Made by a program: the position numbers and the translations under genes. The notes under the pieces were generated by a model that saw only the letters and a program-made list of their open reading frames with translations, was not told the DNA's origin and ran no database searches. From Furcasterigmium furcatum (taxonomy: Eukaryota > Ascomycota > Sordariomycetes > Glomerellales > Plectosphaerellaceae): a DNA stretch of 64,000 nt. The DNA lies in assembly GCA_001599815.1 (NCBI GenBank), contig BCIA01000004.1, positions 4,118,082 to 4,182,081 of the forward strand, given 5' to 3'. Position 1 is the stretch's first letter. Each line of letters starts with the position of its first letter. This document shows positions 12,201-22,393 of the stretch, in pieces.

Positions 12201-12419
12201 ATAGATGAGCCCATGATCGCGAGGTCTTGGCGACTTTTAGGCATCCATAGCACGACTCCAACCTAAAGCTGCTATGCTACCTCCAGGCTCACCGCCATGC
12301 CCAGTGGATCTTTACGCGGACCCTGGACGTGGGACAAATGATAGCTTCATGAGCCCTTTGAAGCAAGATCCAAGATCATGAACCCTCCTGGAAACCACTT
12401 CTAGCTCAGGCCATTCATC
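9272..12419. other. Long gene-free stretch (3.1 kb)
   Basis: The kinesin promoter and leader are at the left, the F-box promoter at the right. Several open frames exist (9189-10340 minus, 10462-11166 plus) but they have arginine/proline/serine-skewed compositions, no domains and no splice context, so I take them as chance openings in GC-rich DNA. A 9-bp inverted repeat occurs at 10231-10269. Confidence 0.5.
10231..10269. repeat. Inverted repeat TGTACATTT / AAATGTACA
   Basis: Arms at 10231-10239 and 10261-10269 are perfect 9-nt complements separated by 21 nt. It could be a dimeric factor site or chance; no gene is adjacent. Confidence 0.5.
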
Positions 12420-13928
12420 ATGTCGATTCTGCAACTGCCAAATGAAATTATTCAGGCCATCATCCGGGAGACCATCCCGGGCGACTTCGAGAACGTCGTC
12501 CTCAGCTGCAAGGCGTTTCATCAACTAAGCGTGCCATTTCTCAACGACTACAACACGAAGCGGCATCGGTTTCGGAAGTTCCGCTATCCGCAACTCGGCG
12601 ACCGAGACGAAGGAATCGGTGAGGGCCATGAGGCCAAAACCCAACCGCGCATCGCGAACGCACTCGAGCTCGCCCAGTACATCGCACGCAACCCCGATGT
12701 CGCGCACTACATTCAAACGGCCGACCTGGCAGATGACGACCTCGAAGAGCCAGAGGATCCCGAAGAAGACCTGATCCGAGGGGACACTGGGCCACTGCTT
12801 CGCCTGCTGTCCGAGTCGCCGTACCTCGCGGAGGCCGGATGTCAAGCCATCGAGTGGCTCGAAAAGATGAATAGGTCGCTCGAGGGGCACGTCGACGCGC
12901 TCCTCCTCACACTCCTTCCCAACGTCAAGCGCCTCGCCGTTCCGCGGCGTATCGGGCAACGCAGCCCCGTAGAGAGCAGCTGCATGTGGGACACCGGAGT
13001 CGAGGACCTGGACCCTGAGATTCTCTCCGTCATGGACGTCCTGGTGCGCCGCGCAAACGACAAGTCAATGGCAGATGCATCTCTGGCCAAGCTTGAATTC
13101 GTGCATCCGTTCGCCGGTCCCGAGCGTATTCCTCTGCAGAGCTACGAACCGTTTCTGGCTCTCGACTCGGTCCGCGAGTTATACGCCCGCGACTGCGTCG
13201 GCATCAACGATAGGGACGTCGGCCAGGTCTTCACCCCGCGATACGACCGGTACAGCTCGAGCCTGGAGGTCATCGAACTGCACGAGTGTGCCATCGCGCG
13301 CCACGCGGTGCGCGACATCGTGTCACGGACGCCGAACCTCAAGGTCTTCCGGTACTATCACGATGTGAAGCCGGTCGGATGCGGAAGCAATATTCAGTTC
13401 GGCCAGACGCTGAGGGACTTGATGGACTACAGAGGCGACACCCTCGAAGAGCTCGTGATGCACGCCAGCAGTAACCTGCAACACATGGGATCGACACTGA
13501 TGGACATGAAAGGGTTTCAGCGCCTGCGCGTGCTGGAACTTTCGGACAGCGCGCTGGGGAACGAGCCGTGGACGACGGATGAGAAGTGGACGCACGACAC
13601 TCGGTCTGGATGCTGTCGTGGGGATGAAGAAGGGATCCCACGACTCATAGACCTTCTCCCATCATCGGTGGAGGTCGTGCGATTATATTTCGGTGGCCTG
13701 TATGAAGAGGACTCGAAATATGCGGTGCTCTTCGATGGTCTTGAGGGAGAGCGTCAGGAGAAGCTGCCGCTGCTACAAGAGGTTGGCTTGATATTGAATA
13801 TGGATGAGAGAAGCGGCAACAACGTCGGGGTGCTGAAAACAGCTCGGGCGTGCGGTGCGACCTTGACCTTTGTTCGGAGAGGCATGCCGGGGTTTGCAAT
13901 GCAGTTTCGCAAGCGATATAGCCTATAG
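12420..13928 (+). CDS. F-box protein
   Basis: Single-exon gene, 502 aa. The N-terminal 45 residues (ILQLPNEIIQAIIRETIPG, then CKAFHQLSVPFL) fit an F-box, the Skp1-binding helix bundle of SCF ubiquitin ligases. The rest is a divergent leucine-containing region with no named domain that I recognise, including repeated Leu/Val patterns (LKVFRYYH, LEELVMHAS, LRVLELSDS) that may form irregular leucine-rich repeats for substrate binding. The start ATG directly opens the F-box, as usual in this fungal family. It stands alone between two long non-coding stretches. The target is unknown. Confidence 0.82.
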   Translation: MSILQLPNEIIQAIIRETIPGDFENVVLSCKAFHQLSVPFLNDYNTKRHRFRKFRYPQLGDRDEGIGEGHEAKTQPRIANALELAQYIARNPDVAHYIQTADLADDDLEEPEDPEEDLIRGDTGPLLRLLSESPYLAEAGCQAIEWLEKMNRSLEGHVDALLLTLLPNVKRLAVPRRIGQRSPVESSCMWDTGVEDLDPEILSVMDVLVRRANDKSMADASLAKLEFVHPFAGPERIPLQSYEPFLALDSVRELYARDCVGINDRDVGQVFTPRYDRYSSSLEVIELHECAIARHAVRDIVSRTPNLKVFRYYHDVKPVGCGSNIQFGQTLRDLMDYRGDTLEELVMHASSNLQHMGSTLMDMKGFQRLRVLELSDSALGNEPWTTDEKWTHDTRSGCCRGDEEGIPRLIDLLPSSVEVVRLYFGGLYEEDSKYAVLFDGLEGERQEKLPLLQEVGLILNMDERSGNNVGVLKTARACGATLTFVRRGMPGFAMQFRKRYSL

Positions 13929-15188
13929 TCACGCCCATCAGAGTAGGAAACCAAAGCACACGATGTTCTGCTCTTCCGAACACCTAAGGCTTCAGTCATC
14001 CTAGACTCACCACCACTGGCACAGTGACACCCTGACACCTATTAGTTAGTAGGTACTAAGGGATTGGCGGCTAGCAAGTACCCTCTTGTTCCCCGGGCGG
14101 GGTGTCATCGTCGCCATCTCGACATCCATTCCTTCTGGAGACACGGTCCGTGGTGGCCTGATATGTGCAGGTATCAATCGACCGCTTCTCCGTCCCCAGA
14201 ATCCAGATCTGGCCAGGACCCTGAAATATGTCACTCTTTCGGCCAACTGTCGCCAATCAATGGTTCGGATCATGGATCCCAATGCCAAAGCGCACGCTAA
14301 CACACCGTTCGGCTACGTCAGGATTGCCGCCACGTGAACGCCGTCGGTTGACGGATCACCCGCTACTCGAACGGCATTGACACGCAAGAAACCGAGCGTT
14401 GCGAAGATGCGAATCTGCCCGGGGTCTCGCCCGTGGCCGTAATTGATCTCAAACAGTCGTTGCCGTTGGGGCGGACCATAGTCCTAATGGATCACATGCT
14501 GATGTTCCTGAGGGCTGGGGACAGAACTATTGCCCAGGGGCCAGGCTCGCATCGGAGTACCTACCTTGTTCGAATGTAGCTCGACGAAACACCTGGAGAG
14601 CTGAGGCCAATTTCCCCCAGGATTCGGAGGGGTGTCAAGTTCGGCAAGGCTGCCGTATAATCTGCAAAGCTGAGCCGGCGCCAGGCGTGGCTTGCACGAG
14701 GAAATTTGGCGACATGATAGGAGCCTCCACGTGGGCATGGTGAAACCATCCTGGTTCCTTCCTGCAGGCTATTAATTCTCTCCGAGGTGAGGCGGACGGG
14801 CAGTGAGCTTTTCTCCGGCGCACCGGCGCTGACGCGAAGTGATGCGGATAGACCAGCACATCGCGAGTGCCATGCATTTTCTTGATGATCTCCTTTCCGA
14901 TATGGGAAGTGTGAGTTGTCTCTCAAGTGGAGATTCGATGTGTTTTGAGAGACCGAAGTCCCCTGGGCGAGGACTGTGCGTCGTTCAGCGGAATAGGAGA
15001 CCAGCGGGTTGAGTGATACATCTGGTCACGTGATCTCGTGACACTCCCGGCCGGTGTCGCCAACATCGGACGCGAACCCCACCAACCTCAAAAGTTGGAG
15101 TCGACGCGGATGCAGATGCGACCTTCGCGCCGTCGATGCGGCGCACCTGACATGGCAATCGTGTCCCCGAAGCAAATTACTCGACAAG
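13929..15188. other. Intergenic, no gene seen
   Basis: This is the 3' flank of the F-box gene and the promoter of the EME1-like gene. The EME1 frame is open upstream to 15054, but those extra residues are unlike the family and are treated as 5' leader. Nothing else is supported. Confidence 0.55.
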
Positions 15189-17450
15189 ATGGTCGGAGAA
15201 GTGATAAGTCTGCTCTCCAGTCCCTCGATTGGGCCAATACCTCCGCCACCAGCACCACCCAAGCGGGCAACACCAGCACCTGCACCATCACAGCTGGAGT
15301 TTCTGTCCGATGATCTCTTCGACCTGACCGGCACATCTCCAACCCATACAAGCAGTCATGGCAATCCCTCTGTTCCTGCTTTGAGGAAGTCACCGCCCAA
15401 GAAGCAATCGAATCAACCACTCTCGAAAGAAGTCTTCTTCCTGTCCGACGACTTCGACACCACCGGCGATCTAGATAAGAGTCTAGACTGGATCGATCCG
15501 CCGAGGCAGGCCGCAAGCAACAAGCGCCGCCGCATCTCTCCTTCTGCCGGCACGCATAGGGCACCGTTTGGGCGATCACAGTCGGCTGTCGTCGCATCGA
15601 GCCACTCCTCGATTCAGCAGGCCAAGGGACTGCAACGAGCCCAGGCTCTGGCAGATCCGATCGAATTCTCAAGCTCACCATTTGGCCCACCCTCAGCGCA
15701 GCCTCGAAGAGTCAACAGCCATGATCCCTTCGCGAGCACGCCTCTGAAACCTCCCGCCATTACAAACCAATCCCAACCCATACCACCGAGCTCTGCGGAC
15801 CCATTTGCAAGCGATCCTCCAGCTGCTCCGTTGCCGCCGACGAGACCAACATCAAAGCCGACTGCTGCTCCAGTCATCGAGATAGACGATGACGACCTTT
15901 ATTCCGACCCCTTTGCGAGCTCCCCGAAAGTTCCACCTGCTAGGACGAGCACCAAGACTACGACTGCGCCAGTGACCAAGCCTAAATCGCCTCGGAAAAC
16001 GGCGGCATGGGATCCGATATCAAGCTCAGCGCCAGAGCTCAACACCCGCCCAGACTCTTTCGACAGCTCACCGCCCCTCTACCGATCGAAGAAGCCCGCT
16101 CCAAGAGCACCAGCAGTCATCGACTTGAGTGATTCGGAGGTCTCAACCCACGGCGCCGGCCCTGCTGGCGGCTATGGCGATGAAGAATTCCCCGACATCG
16201 CAGACATGGACATGTCCAAATACCGAAACAAACGACGGCGATCCCCCCTGCTCGATCTTTCCCCTCCCAACCCCCGAGTCTCGCGTCCAAAGCTCAAGGC
16301 ATCAGCATCAGCTACATCAAAACTGTCAGCTGAAGCGAAAGCCCGCGCAAGGGAAGTCAAGACTGCGGAGAAAGAGGCCGAAAAAGAACGAAAGCGGCTG
16401 GAGAAGGAGGTCGCCAGGGAGCTGAAGGCGAAGGAGAAGGAGCGCGCCGCGGCCCTGGCAGAGGTCAACAAGGTCAGGACGGACAAGAAGGTCTCGACGC
16501 CAGAGATGATTGTCGATTTGCCCCAAAGTCTCCCGCCAGCCCTGGCTCTGCAGGCCCAGGAGCTTCTGAAAGACCTTGACGTCGAGTACTCAACTTGGCA
16601 CAGCCCGGTCGACAACGTCGTCAAGTGGAGGCGGAAGGTCAGGAGCAGCTTCAATGACGATCTCGGCATGTGGGAGCCGATGCCCCTACGGATCAGCAAC
16701 GAGTCCTACGCCCTGGTGGTCGTCGTGGCACCCGAGTTCGTTAAGATGGCTCTTGGTGCGGAAGGCGAGGACCTGGAAGCCCACGTCACCAAGATGAAGA
16801 GCAGCTTTCCCGGTCTTCAGCTCATCTACCTCATCGACGGGCTCACCCCATGGATGCGCAAGAACCGAAACGTCCGTAACAGGCAGTTCGTCTCTGCGGT
16901 CCGCCAGGAGGCCGAGGGTGCCAATCCTCCCAGCAGCACAGCCAGGAGACGCAAGAACCAGGCGGCGCAGGAATACATCGACGAGGATATGGTGGAGGAT
17001 GCGCTGCTCCAGCTCCAAGTCGTTCACGGCGTACAGATCCACCACACCGCCGCTCCTATCGAGACCGCACAGTGGATCGCCGTCTTCACGCAGCACATCT
17101 CGACCGTCCCGTACCGCAAGCAGAAGGAAGCGGCCAACGCGGCCGGCGCGGGCTTCTGCATGGAGAGCGGCCAGGTCAGGACCGGCGAGGACGCCAAGGA
17201 TACGTACACGAAACTGCTCCAGGAGATAGTGAGGGTCACGGCGCCAATCGCGTACGGCATCGCCACGGAGTTTGACACGGTCAGCGCGCTCGTCAGGGGC
17301 CTGGAGGAGGGCGGGCCGCTTGCGCTGGAAGGGTGCCGGAAGAGCGCGAACAAGGACGGCGGCCTCTCGGATCGCGCTGTCGGGCAGGCAGTGAGCCGGA
17401 GGATACACAGGGTCTTCACGGGACGGGACGAGACAAGCACAGATGTATGA
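15189..17450 (+). CDS. EME1: EME1/Mms4-type subunit of Mus81 structure-specific endonuclease
   Basis: Single exon, 753 aa. The C-terminal half carries an ERCC4-like fold (YALVVVVAPEFVKMAL near 505, LIYLIDGLTPWMRKNRN near 555, YIDEDMVEDALLQLQ near 595), followed by a helical C-terminus, as in Eme1. This subunit has no catalytic signature of its own and would partner Mus81 to cut branched DNA such as stalled forks and recombination intermediates in the nucleus. The N-terminal half is disordered, with SUMO-interaction-like motifs (EVISLLSS at 4, VIEIDDDD near 230, VIDLSDSE near 310) and three DPFAS repeats near 179, 204 and 240. A charged coiled coil lies at about 377-437. I chose ATG 15189 because the family begins with a short xEVISLLSSP motif; the frame is open from 15054. 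It is convergent with the phosphatase gene, 41 bp away. Confidence 0.82.
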   Translation: MVGEVISLLSSPSIGPIPPPPAPPKRATPAPAPSQLEFLSDDLFDLTGTSPTHTSSHGNPSVPALRKSPPKKQSNQPLSKEVFFLSDDFDTTGDLDKSLDWIDPPRQAASNKRRRISPSAGTHRAPFGRSQSAVVASSHSSIQQAKGLQRAQALADPIEFSSSPFGPPSAQPRRVNSHDPFASTPLKPPAITNQSQPIPPSSADPFASDPPAAPLPPTRPTSKPTAAPVIEIDDDDLYSDPFASSPKVPPARTSTKTTTAPVTKPKSPRKTAAWDPISSSAPELNTRPDSFDSSPPLYRSKKPAPRAPAVIDLSDSEVSTHGAGPAGGYGDEEFPDIADMDMSKYRNKRRRSPLLDLSPPNPRVSRPKLKASASATSKLSAEAKARAREVKTAEKEAEKERKRLEKEVARELKAKEKERAAALAEVNKVRTDKKVSTPEMIVDLPQSLPPALALQAQELLKDLDVEYSTWHSPVDNVVKWRRKVRSSFNDDLGMWEPMPLRISNESYALVVVVAPEFVKMALGAEGEDLEAHVTKMKSSFPGLQLIYLIDGLTPWMRKNRNVRNRQFVSAVRQEAEGANPPSSTARRRKNQAAQEYIDEDMVEDALLQLQVVHGVQIHHTAAPIETAQWIAVFTQHISTVPYRKQKEAANAAGAGFCMESGQVRTGEDAKDTYTKLLQEIVRVTAPIAYGIATEFDTVSALVRGLEEGGPLALEGCRKSANKDGGLSDRAVGQAVSRRIHRVFTGRDETSTDV

Positions 17451-17491
17451 TGGGAACAGATGTATGTTGGGAAAGCAGTGTGTATTCTTGT

Positions 17492-18676
17492 CTACGGAGC
17501 TGATGCTTCATCTTCATGCGTCGAAGCAGGATTATGACTCCCATGTAGGTCCTTTGAAAATGTTAGCCGCGATCCATAGAAGTAGCGAGCAACAATATCG
17601 AGTAATGAGGTGCTTTTGTCAGACAGCGGTTGGACAAAGTTGTTTCCACATGTGCACTTTCGGTACAGGTCTGTGTATTTGTTCCTTCATCATGTAAAGC
17701 GGGGGAGGTGAAGAGAAATTGTGAAAATGAAAAGAACGTACCATTGAAGAGGCTGCCTCGGGCGACCTCGGCCAAGCAGTCGGAGGAGAGGCGAGCTGTT
17801 TCTCAAGCTGATCGTCTGCCTTCCGCTTCTTGGACGGGCCGCCAGAGGCGAAAAACGAAGTCAGAGTTTTCTGCTTCGTGTCGAACTGGGCACTGCCAAT
17901 GCCACCGCGCGTCTTTTTCAAGCCGGCGAGGTGTTCGACGTTGTTGATGCTCGTTATCCTGATGCGCAGATGGGGCCAGCGAGGTCCCTGAGAGGAGCCT
18001 GCCTTGGCCTCACCCGGCCTCAAGGTCACCGCGGCATCGACAGGCGAGAGCTCCAGGTGCGCGTATCCGGTATTGCTCCAGCGAAGTAGGCCATCTCCAC
18101 TGAGCGGCGCAATGTGCGACGGTGGGAAGCATTCCGCGCTTCGAAGGAGGTGCAGGAGTGTGAGCAGGATCATGCCGTGAGACACGATCGCAACATTCGT
18201 CGTCTCCGTGGCGTCTACCGCCGAGGCAAGAATTGGAGAGAGATGCCCGTCAACGAACCGCGTGGCTCGCTCGTGCATCGCCTGCTTGCTCTCGGCATCA
18301 CCGGCCCCAGCCTCCCCAGTGCCCCAGCGTCTCCCCTCGTCCGAGCCAAAATTCTTCTCTCGAAGTTCGGGCAGCTGCACTACATCCAACGAGTCGGATG
18401 TCTGTGCTTCGCGAACGGCTTCGGCAGTGCGGACGGCTCGTTGAAGGTTCGAGGTGAAGAGCCAGGAGAGTTGGGTTTTGGCGAGCCCGGCACCAAGGCG
18501 ACGAGCCTGGATGACGCCGTGGGAGGTCAGCGACGAGTCGCGAGCGCCTGCGCTGAGATCAATGTGAGCAATTGACACGAGGGCCAGGCTGCATCTCGTT
18601 GAACAGCATACAGGAGTCCTGCCACATTGTCGACCGACTCGCCGTGGCGAATGAGGAAAATGTTGACATTTCCCAT
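17492..18676 (-). CDS. Histidine phosphatase (phosphoglycerate-mutase-like) with PIP box and NLS
   Basis: Exons are complement(17492..17551, 17742..18552, 18612..18676), 311 aa. The first exon gives FLIRHGESVDN, the RHG active-site motif; its 59-bp intron restores NVAGLLAGARDSSLT. Further family marks are the catalytic acid region LREKNFGSDEG and the second histidine in VAIVSHGM. After the domain come QKTLTSFF (residues 249-256), which fits the PCNA-binding PIP box, and basic KKRK, a likely nuclear signal. The last intron (190 bp, GTACGT donor, GCTAAC branch) removes an alternative tail; without splicing the protein ends at 17619. The substrate is unknown, since the superfamily covers sugar phosphates, proteins and nucleotides. 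The phosphatase domain is sure, the 3' exon less so. It lies tail to tail with EME1. Confidence 0.82.
17850..17873 (-). other. PIP-box motif QKTLTSFF in the phosphatase
   Basis: The codons read Q-K-T-L-T-S-F-F, matching the PCNA-interacting consensus Q-x-x-h-x-x-aromatic-aromatic. KKRK follows five residues later. Match seen in sequence; binding is inferred. Confidence 0.6.
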
Positions 18677-19085
18677 GGTTGTAAAGAGGAAGAAAAGATA
18701 CAGAAGCTATAGCAGGAGCTATAGCCTATCTCCCGATGCGCTACATGCTGTGGAAGGGACAGGCGCTTCCAAAGCAAACCGTCGGAAGCTGTTGGGTTGT
18801 TGTGGTTTGAGGAAGAGCTTTGCAACAAAAATTTGGCTCTTTTATGTGGGCGCAAGTGACTTGCATGTAAGCGTCATTGGCTAGCCTCCCTTATTACATA
18901 AGACACAGGCAGGTTCCGATAAGTGATGTCCCCTTGATGGTGGTTCTCTCGCATCGAAACATCCTCCAAAAATATGTTCGACAGATGCTCTACTTGAGGT
19001 CCTGAATTCGATATCTAATTGTCTTCATGGGCTGTCCGTCCCCTCGATGTGCAGATGTCTGAATGCACACAATTCAACCATCGCC
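18677..19085. other. Intergenic: phosphatase promoter
   Basis: This 409-bp stretch holds the phosphatase promoter and the aminotransferase 3' flank. A direct repeat (agctatag) occurs near 18705-18727. No ORF is supported. Confidence 0.55.
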
Positions 19086-20829
19086 TTAAAGCTTCGCATT
19101 GATAGGCTTGGCATCCCGAATCGCTAGTTCCCTCGTGGCTCCGTCTCCTTGATCATTGCTCCCCTTGAGCTCGTCCCCAAAAGCCGCCAGGGCCTTTACG
19201 ACGCGATCCAGGCCCCTCTCCAGGTAGCTCTTCTCGTGCGCAAAGACGATCCTGAACCACCCAGGAACATCGCCTCCAAATGCCGTTCCGCTCGCGAGGA
19301 AAATCCTGTGCCGTAGCAGCGTCTCTTGCAACCTCGCCTCGAGCGACCTCAAGGCCTCGTCCGACGGGCTCTTGGTCCCGTTCTCGCTCCTGGCAGCTGC
19401 CTCGACCTGCTTCCGAATGGGCGCGAACAAGTCAACCCAGACGAAGAAGCCGGCATTGGCGCCTTTCTCGTACGGGATGTTCTGGCGCTCGAGGAATCTG
19501 ACCGTGGCGGTGTAGTTCTCCGCGAGCCGCGACCGGTTGGTCCGCACGAAAGACTCGACGAAGGCATCATCTGCGAGGATTCGTGAGGTTGCCAGATCTG
19601 TCAGCGCGGACGGGCATGCGAAGTATGAATTCGTCTCGATGGCACGAAGCAACGGCGCGTTGTTCTGGCTGATCACACAGCCGAGACGGACGCCGTTTGA
19701 TCCAAAGTCCTACCAACATGAATGAGTAAGTACTTCTGTCGTGGGGGGACAGCGGGGGAATACGGACCTTGCTCATGCCCCAGAGCACATGGACCAGGCT
19801 CGGGTCGATGAGACCATCGTTTGGGATGCTGAGAACCGATGTGAAGCCAGGGGCATCTGGAGCATCAGGGTTGTCCCATACGGAGAGGGCGTAGATCTCG
19901 TCGCTGATGAGATGAAGGCCATGCTTCTGGCAGAACCGCATGTACGCCTCGAGCACGTTGCGAGGGTAGCAACGTCCTGCACCGCATTAGCGAACTTGCC
20001 ACCGTCTGTCATCAAAAAATCCACCTACCAAGGGGATTGTGCGGATTGCAAAGCAGCAATGCCCTTATGCGGATTCCCTGCGCCTTCGCGTCCTGCAGGG
20101 CAGCCTCGTACGCCTCGACCGTGTCCAGACCAAAAGGATCCGCGTCCTGGAATGACACACCGAGGACTTTTACCCTTCAGTGACGTGTCAGTCTGTCAAT
20201 CTGAGATCTGCAGGGGCAAGCGAACAAACTCACTCTGCTCGGTAGCTCAGATCGACGGGAAAGCTGCCGTAGTATGGCCTCCCAAGCAACATGCCATCCC
20301 CAGAATCGCAGAGCGAGAAGCCAACCAGCTCCACAGCTGGGCCCACGCCGTTGGTGACGATGACTTGATTTCTCGACACCGCATTGATTGGCTGGAAATG
20401 TTGGTTCACAAATCCAGCGACGGTGTCCCGGAGGCGATGGGAGCCCGAGAATCCATCGCCATATGTCAGAGAGTGGCTATCGATGCTAAACTGGTGCATC
20501 GGTCAATATCAGGTGTCCAGAAGTAGCCCGAATCTGATCAAGGGCTTCAGAGAAGAGTGCGTCCTCACATTCTTCGTCATATGCTCGATGGTCTCCTCGT
20601 GCATGAGAGTCTAGATAGTGGACGGTGGTCAGTACCAGAAATCAGCTCCGCGGCGAGGCATGGTAGAGCGGCTCACATTCTCGGCCACCCCCAGGCTCAC
20701 ATATCCTCCGGGGTTCCTTTCAGGGTGCCATAGGTCGCAGACAACGTCTAACATCGGGACTTTGCTTGCGGGGGCCGCATATACGTCACCCCGCGTGGAG
20801 AGATTCGTGCCTGTTGAGGGAGACGCCAT
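19086..20829 (-). CDS. Class I/II PLP aminotransferase, ACC-synthase-like
   Basis: Six exons: complement(19086..19709, 19768..19976, 20029..20174, 20234..20490, 20569..20610, 20677..20829), 476 aa, all phases agreeing. Motifs in order are YVSLGVAEN, SLTYGDGFSGSHRLR, a YYGSFPVDL loop, NPHNPLGRCY, SDEIYALSVW, and SKDFGSNGVRLG carrying the PLP lysine K269. K269 is the last residue of exon 5, so the intron with the unusual GTCCGT donor splits the active-site motif right after the catalytic lysine. Fungal ACC-synthase-like proteins have not all been shown to make ACC; a general amino acid transaminase or lyase role is equally possible. The length is normal and no defect is seen. Exon 2 is only 42 nt. 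Confidence 0.88.
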
Positions 20830-21292
20830 GATTACGACTGGAAGTGCCTTCTACGGGTTAAAGAAATGTAGAAGGTGTGGTTGCAAGAGTGAAAAGAGGA
20901 TGGGCTCTCGTTGATGGGTGATCATTACGTGTTCATGAATCTGGGGATGTTAAGTGCAGGGCGTGAGGATGGGGAACCGCCGTGGCGTCGAGTGGGGTTG
21001 GCTTCCAGACTGGGCAAATGAAATGGAACTCTGTTGATGCTAATGCAACGATGGACAACGCCGAGTTCGGCTCTCGTCGGCATCGTCATGAGAGAAGTGG
21101 CTCCAAGTTGATTGAAATACTCAGGATTTATGGCAATGTGACCTGATTGTTGCAACTCGGGGTTGCTGAGCAGCCCCCTGAACAACGGAGTACACCATGC
21201 ATGATCGAGTCGGCGTCAAGCCGTCCCCTCGACTCTATCATGTTGAATCTCATGGCCAAAATTGAAGGAATGGCCGTCCAGGGGGGGGGGAT
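20830..21292. other. Intergenic: aminotransferase promoter
   Basis: This 463-bp stretch has a run of G near 21283. No gene is supported. Confidence 0.55.
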
Positions 21293-22393
21293 CTAAGATA
21301 ATGACTGCAGGAGATGCCCAAGGCCGTTCTCAACCATGACATCCCTGACAACCTTCAACACCTCCGCATGCACCCCGGCCGGCGCCGCTACCCAGCCAAA
21401 GTTGTCCACCATCTGTCGCCCAGCTATTAAGTTGGCCTCCCTGCCATCGATATCCGTCACCTTTCCGCCGACTTCCTCGAACAGCAGCATGGCGCCCGCA
21501 TGGTCCCATATCTTAGCCAGCCGCTCCCGTCGCTTGTACACCCAGATGACGACGTTCGCATGACCCAGCGCCAGCGAAGCCCAGCGGGCGACCCATCCGA
21601 GGAGATCATTGCCGGGGAACTCCATGCCCAACCTCTCCGCCACCTTCTCGTGGATCCCCGGTGCGGCGGACCCGGCATCCAAGCTTGTCACGAGTTTGAA
21701 CTCGCTGGGTCTCGGCTCATGCTGCGGTACCCTGCTTCCCACGATGTCAACGGGCCCTCCCAGCGGGCGGATGAAGCTGCCGTGCCCCTTGACGGCGTAC
21801 ATGATCGAGCCGCCGTTCGGGTCCGGGTCGACGGTGTTGTTCTTGAGGGGAGGTTTTGCGTCCTGCGCCAGGTTCGGCAGCCCAACCACGGCGACGGTCT
21901 GCTTGCCGTCGATCATGAGACAAGCATTGACGGCGTAAATCTCGCCCTTGAGGAACGTCTTGGTGCCATCGACGGGATCGAAGACCCATATCCTTCCCGG
22001 TCCCGGCGTTCCCCGGCCCGGGAGGTCGATGATCTCGCACGCATGCTCCGGTGAGTCCGGTATCACGAGAAAAGATGCGGCGGCCGTGTCCTTCTGGGAA
22101 ATCTGCTGGACTTGCTGCAGATAGCTCCAGACGGAAGCGAGCAGCTCGGGGTTGGCGCGGAGGTCGTCCGCTGTCTCCTCACCGACGAAAGAGTCCTCGG
22201 GAAACGCAGCACGAATAGTCGCCGTCAGAAGCGCCTGGGCGGCGAAGTCGGCTACTGTCACCGGGCTGAGGTCGCTCTTGGATGTGTGACTGACGTCGTT
22301 GCCGGCAGCGGCAAGGACCAGCCGCGTCAACGTTGCCGCATGCTGGACTGCGGTGATGGCAGTATGCAGCTCTTTTGCGTACGGCGAATCCAT
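21293..22393 (-). CDS. 3'(2'),5'-bisphosphate nucleotidase-like phosphatase (Hal2/Met22 type)
   Basis: Single exon, 366 aa. It belongs to the lithium-sensitive inositol monophosphatase superfamily: the metal-binding GEET follows FPEDSFV, then DPVDGTKTFLKG (canonical DPIDGTKGF) and C-terminal WDHAGAMLL (canonical WDHAAG). Hal2/Met22 removes the 3' phosphate of PAP produced during sulfate assimilation and is a target of Na+ and Li+. Length and motif spacing fit Hal2 better than inositol monophosphatase (about 280 aa). Since fungi often carry paralogues, the gene symbol is withheld. The ATG is the first in frame and opens a helix typical of the family. Confidence 0.82.
   Translation of the reverse strand: MDSPYAKELHTAITAVQHAATLTRLVLAAAGNDVSHTSKSDLSPVTVADFAAQALLTATIRAAFPEDSFVGEETADDLRANPELLASVWSYLQQVQQISQKDTAAASFLVIPDSPEHACEIIDLPGRGTPGPGRIWVFDPVDGTKTFLKGEIYAVNACLMIDGKQTVAVVGLPNLAQDAKPPLKNNTVDPDPNGGSIMYAVKGHGSFIRPLGGPVDIVGSRVPQHEPRPSEFKLVTSLDAGSAAPGIHEKVAERLGMEFPGNDLLGWVARWASLALGHANVVIWVYKRRERLAKIWDHAGAMLLFEEVGGKVTDIDGREANLIAGRQMVDNFGWVAAPAGVHAEVLKVVRDVMVENGLGHLLQSLS

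Noticed and set aside
15054..15188. Upstream extension of the EME1 frame
   Set aside because: Residues are Arg/Cys-rich and unlike the usual short EVISLLSS opening of this protein family.
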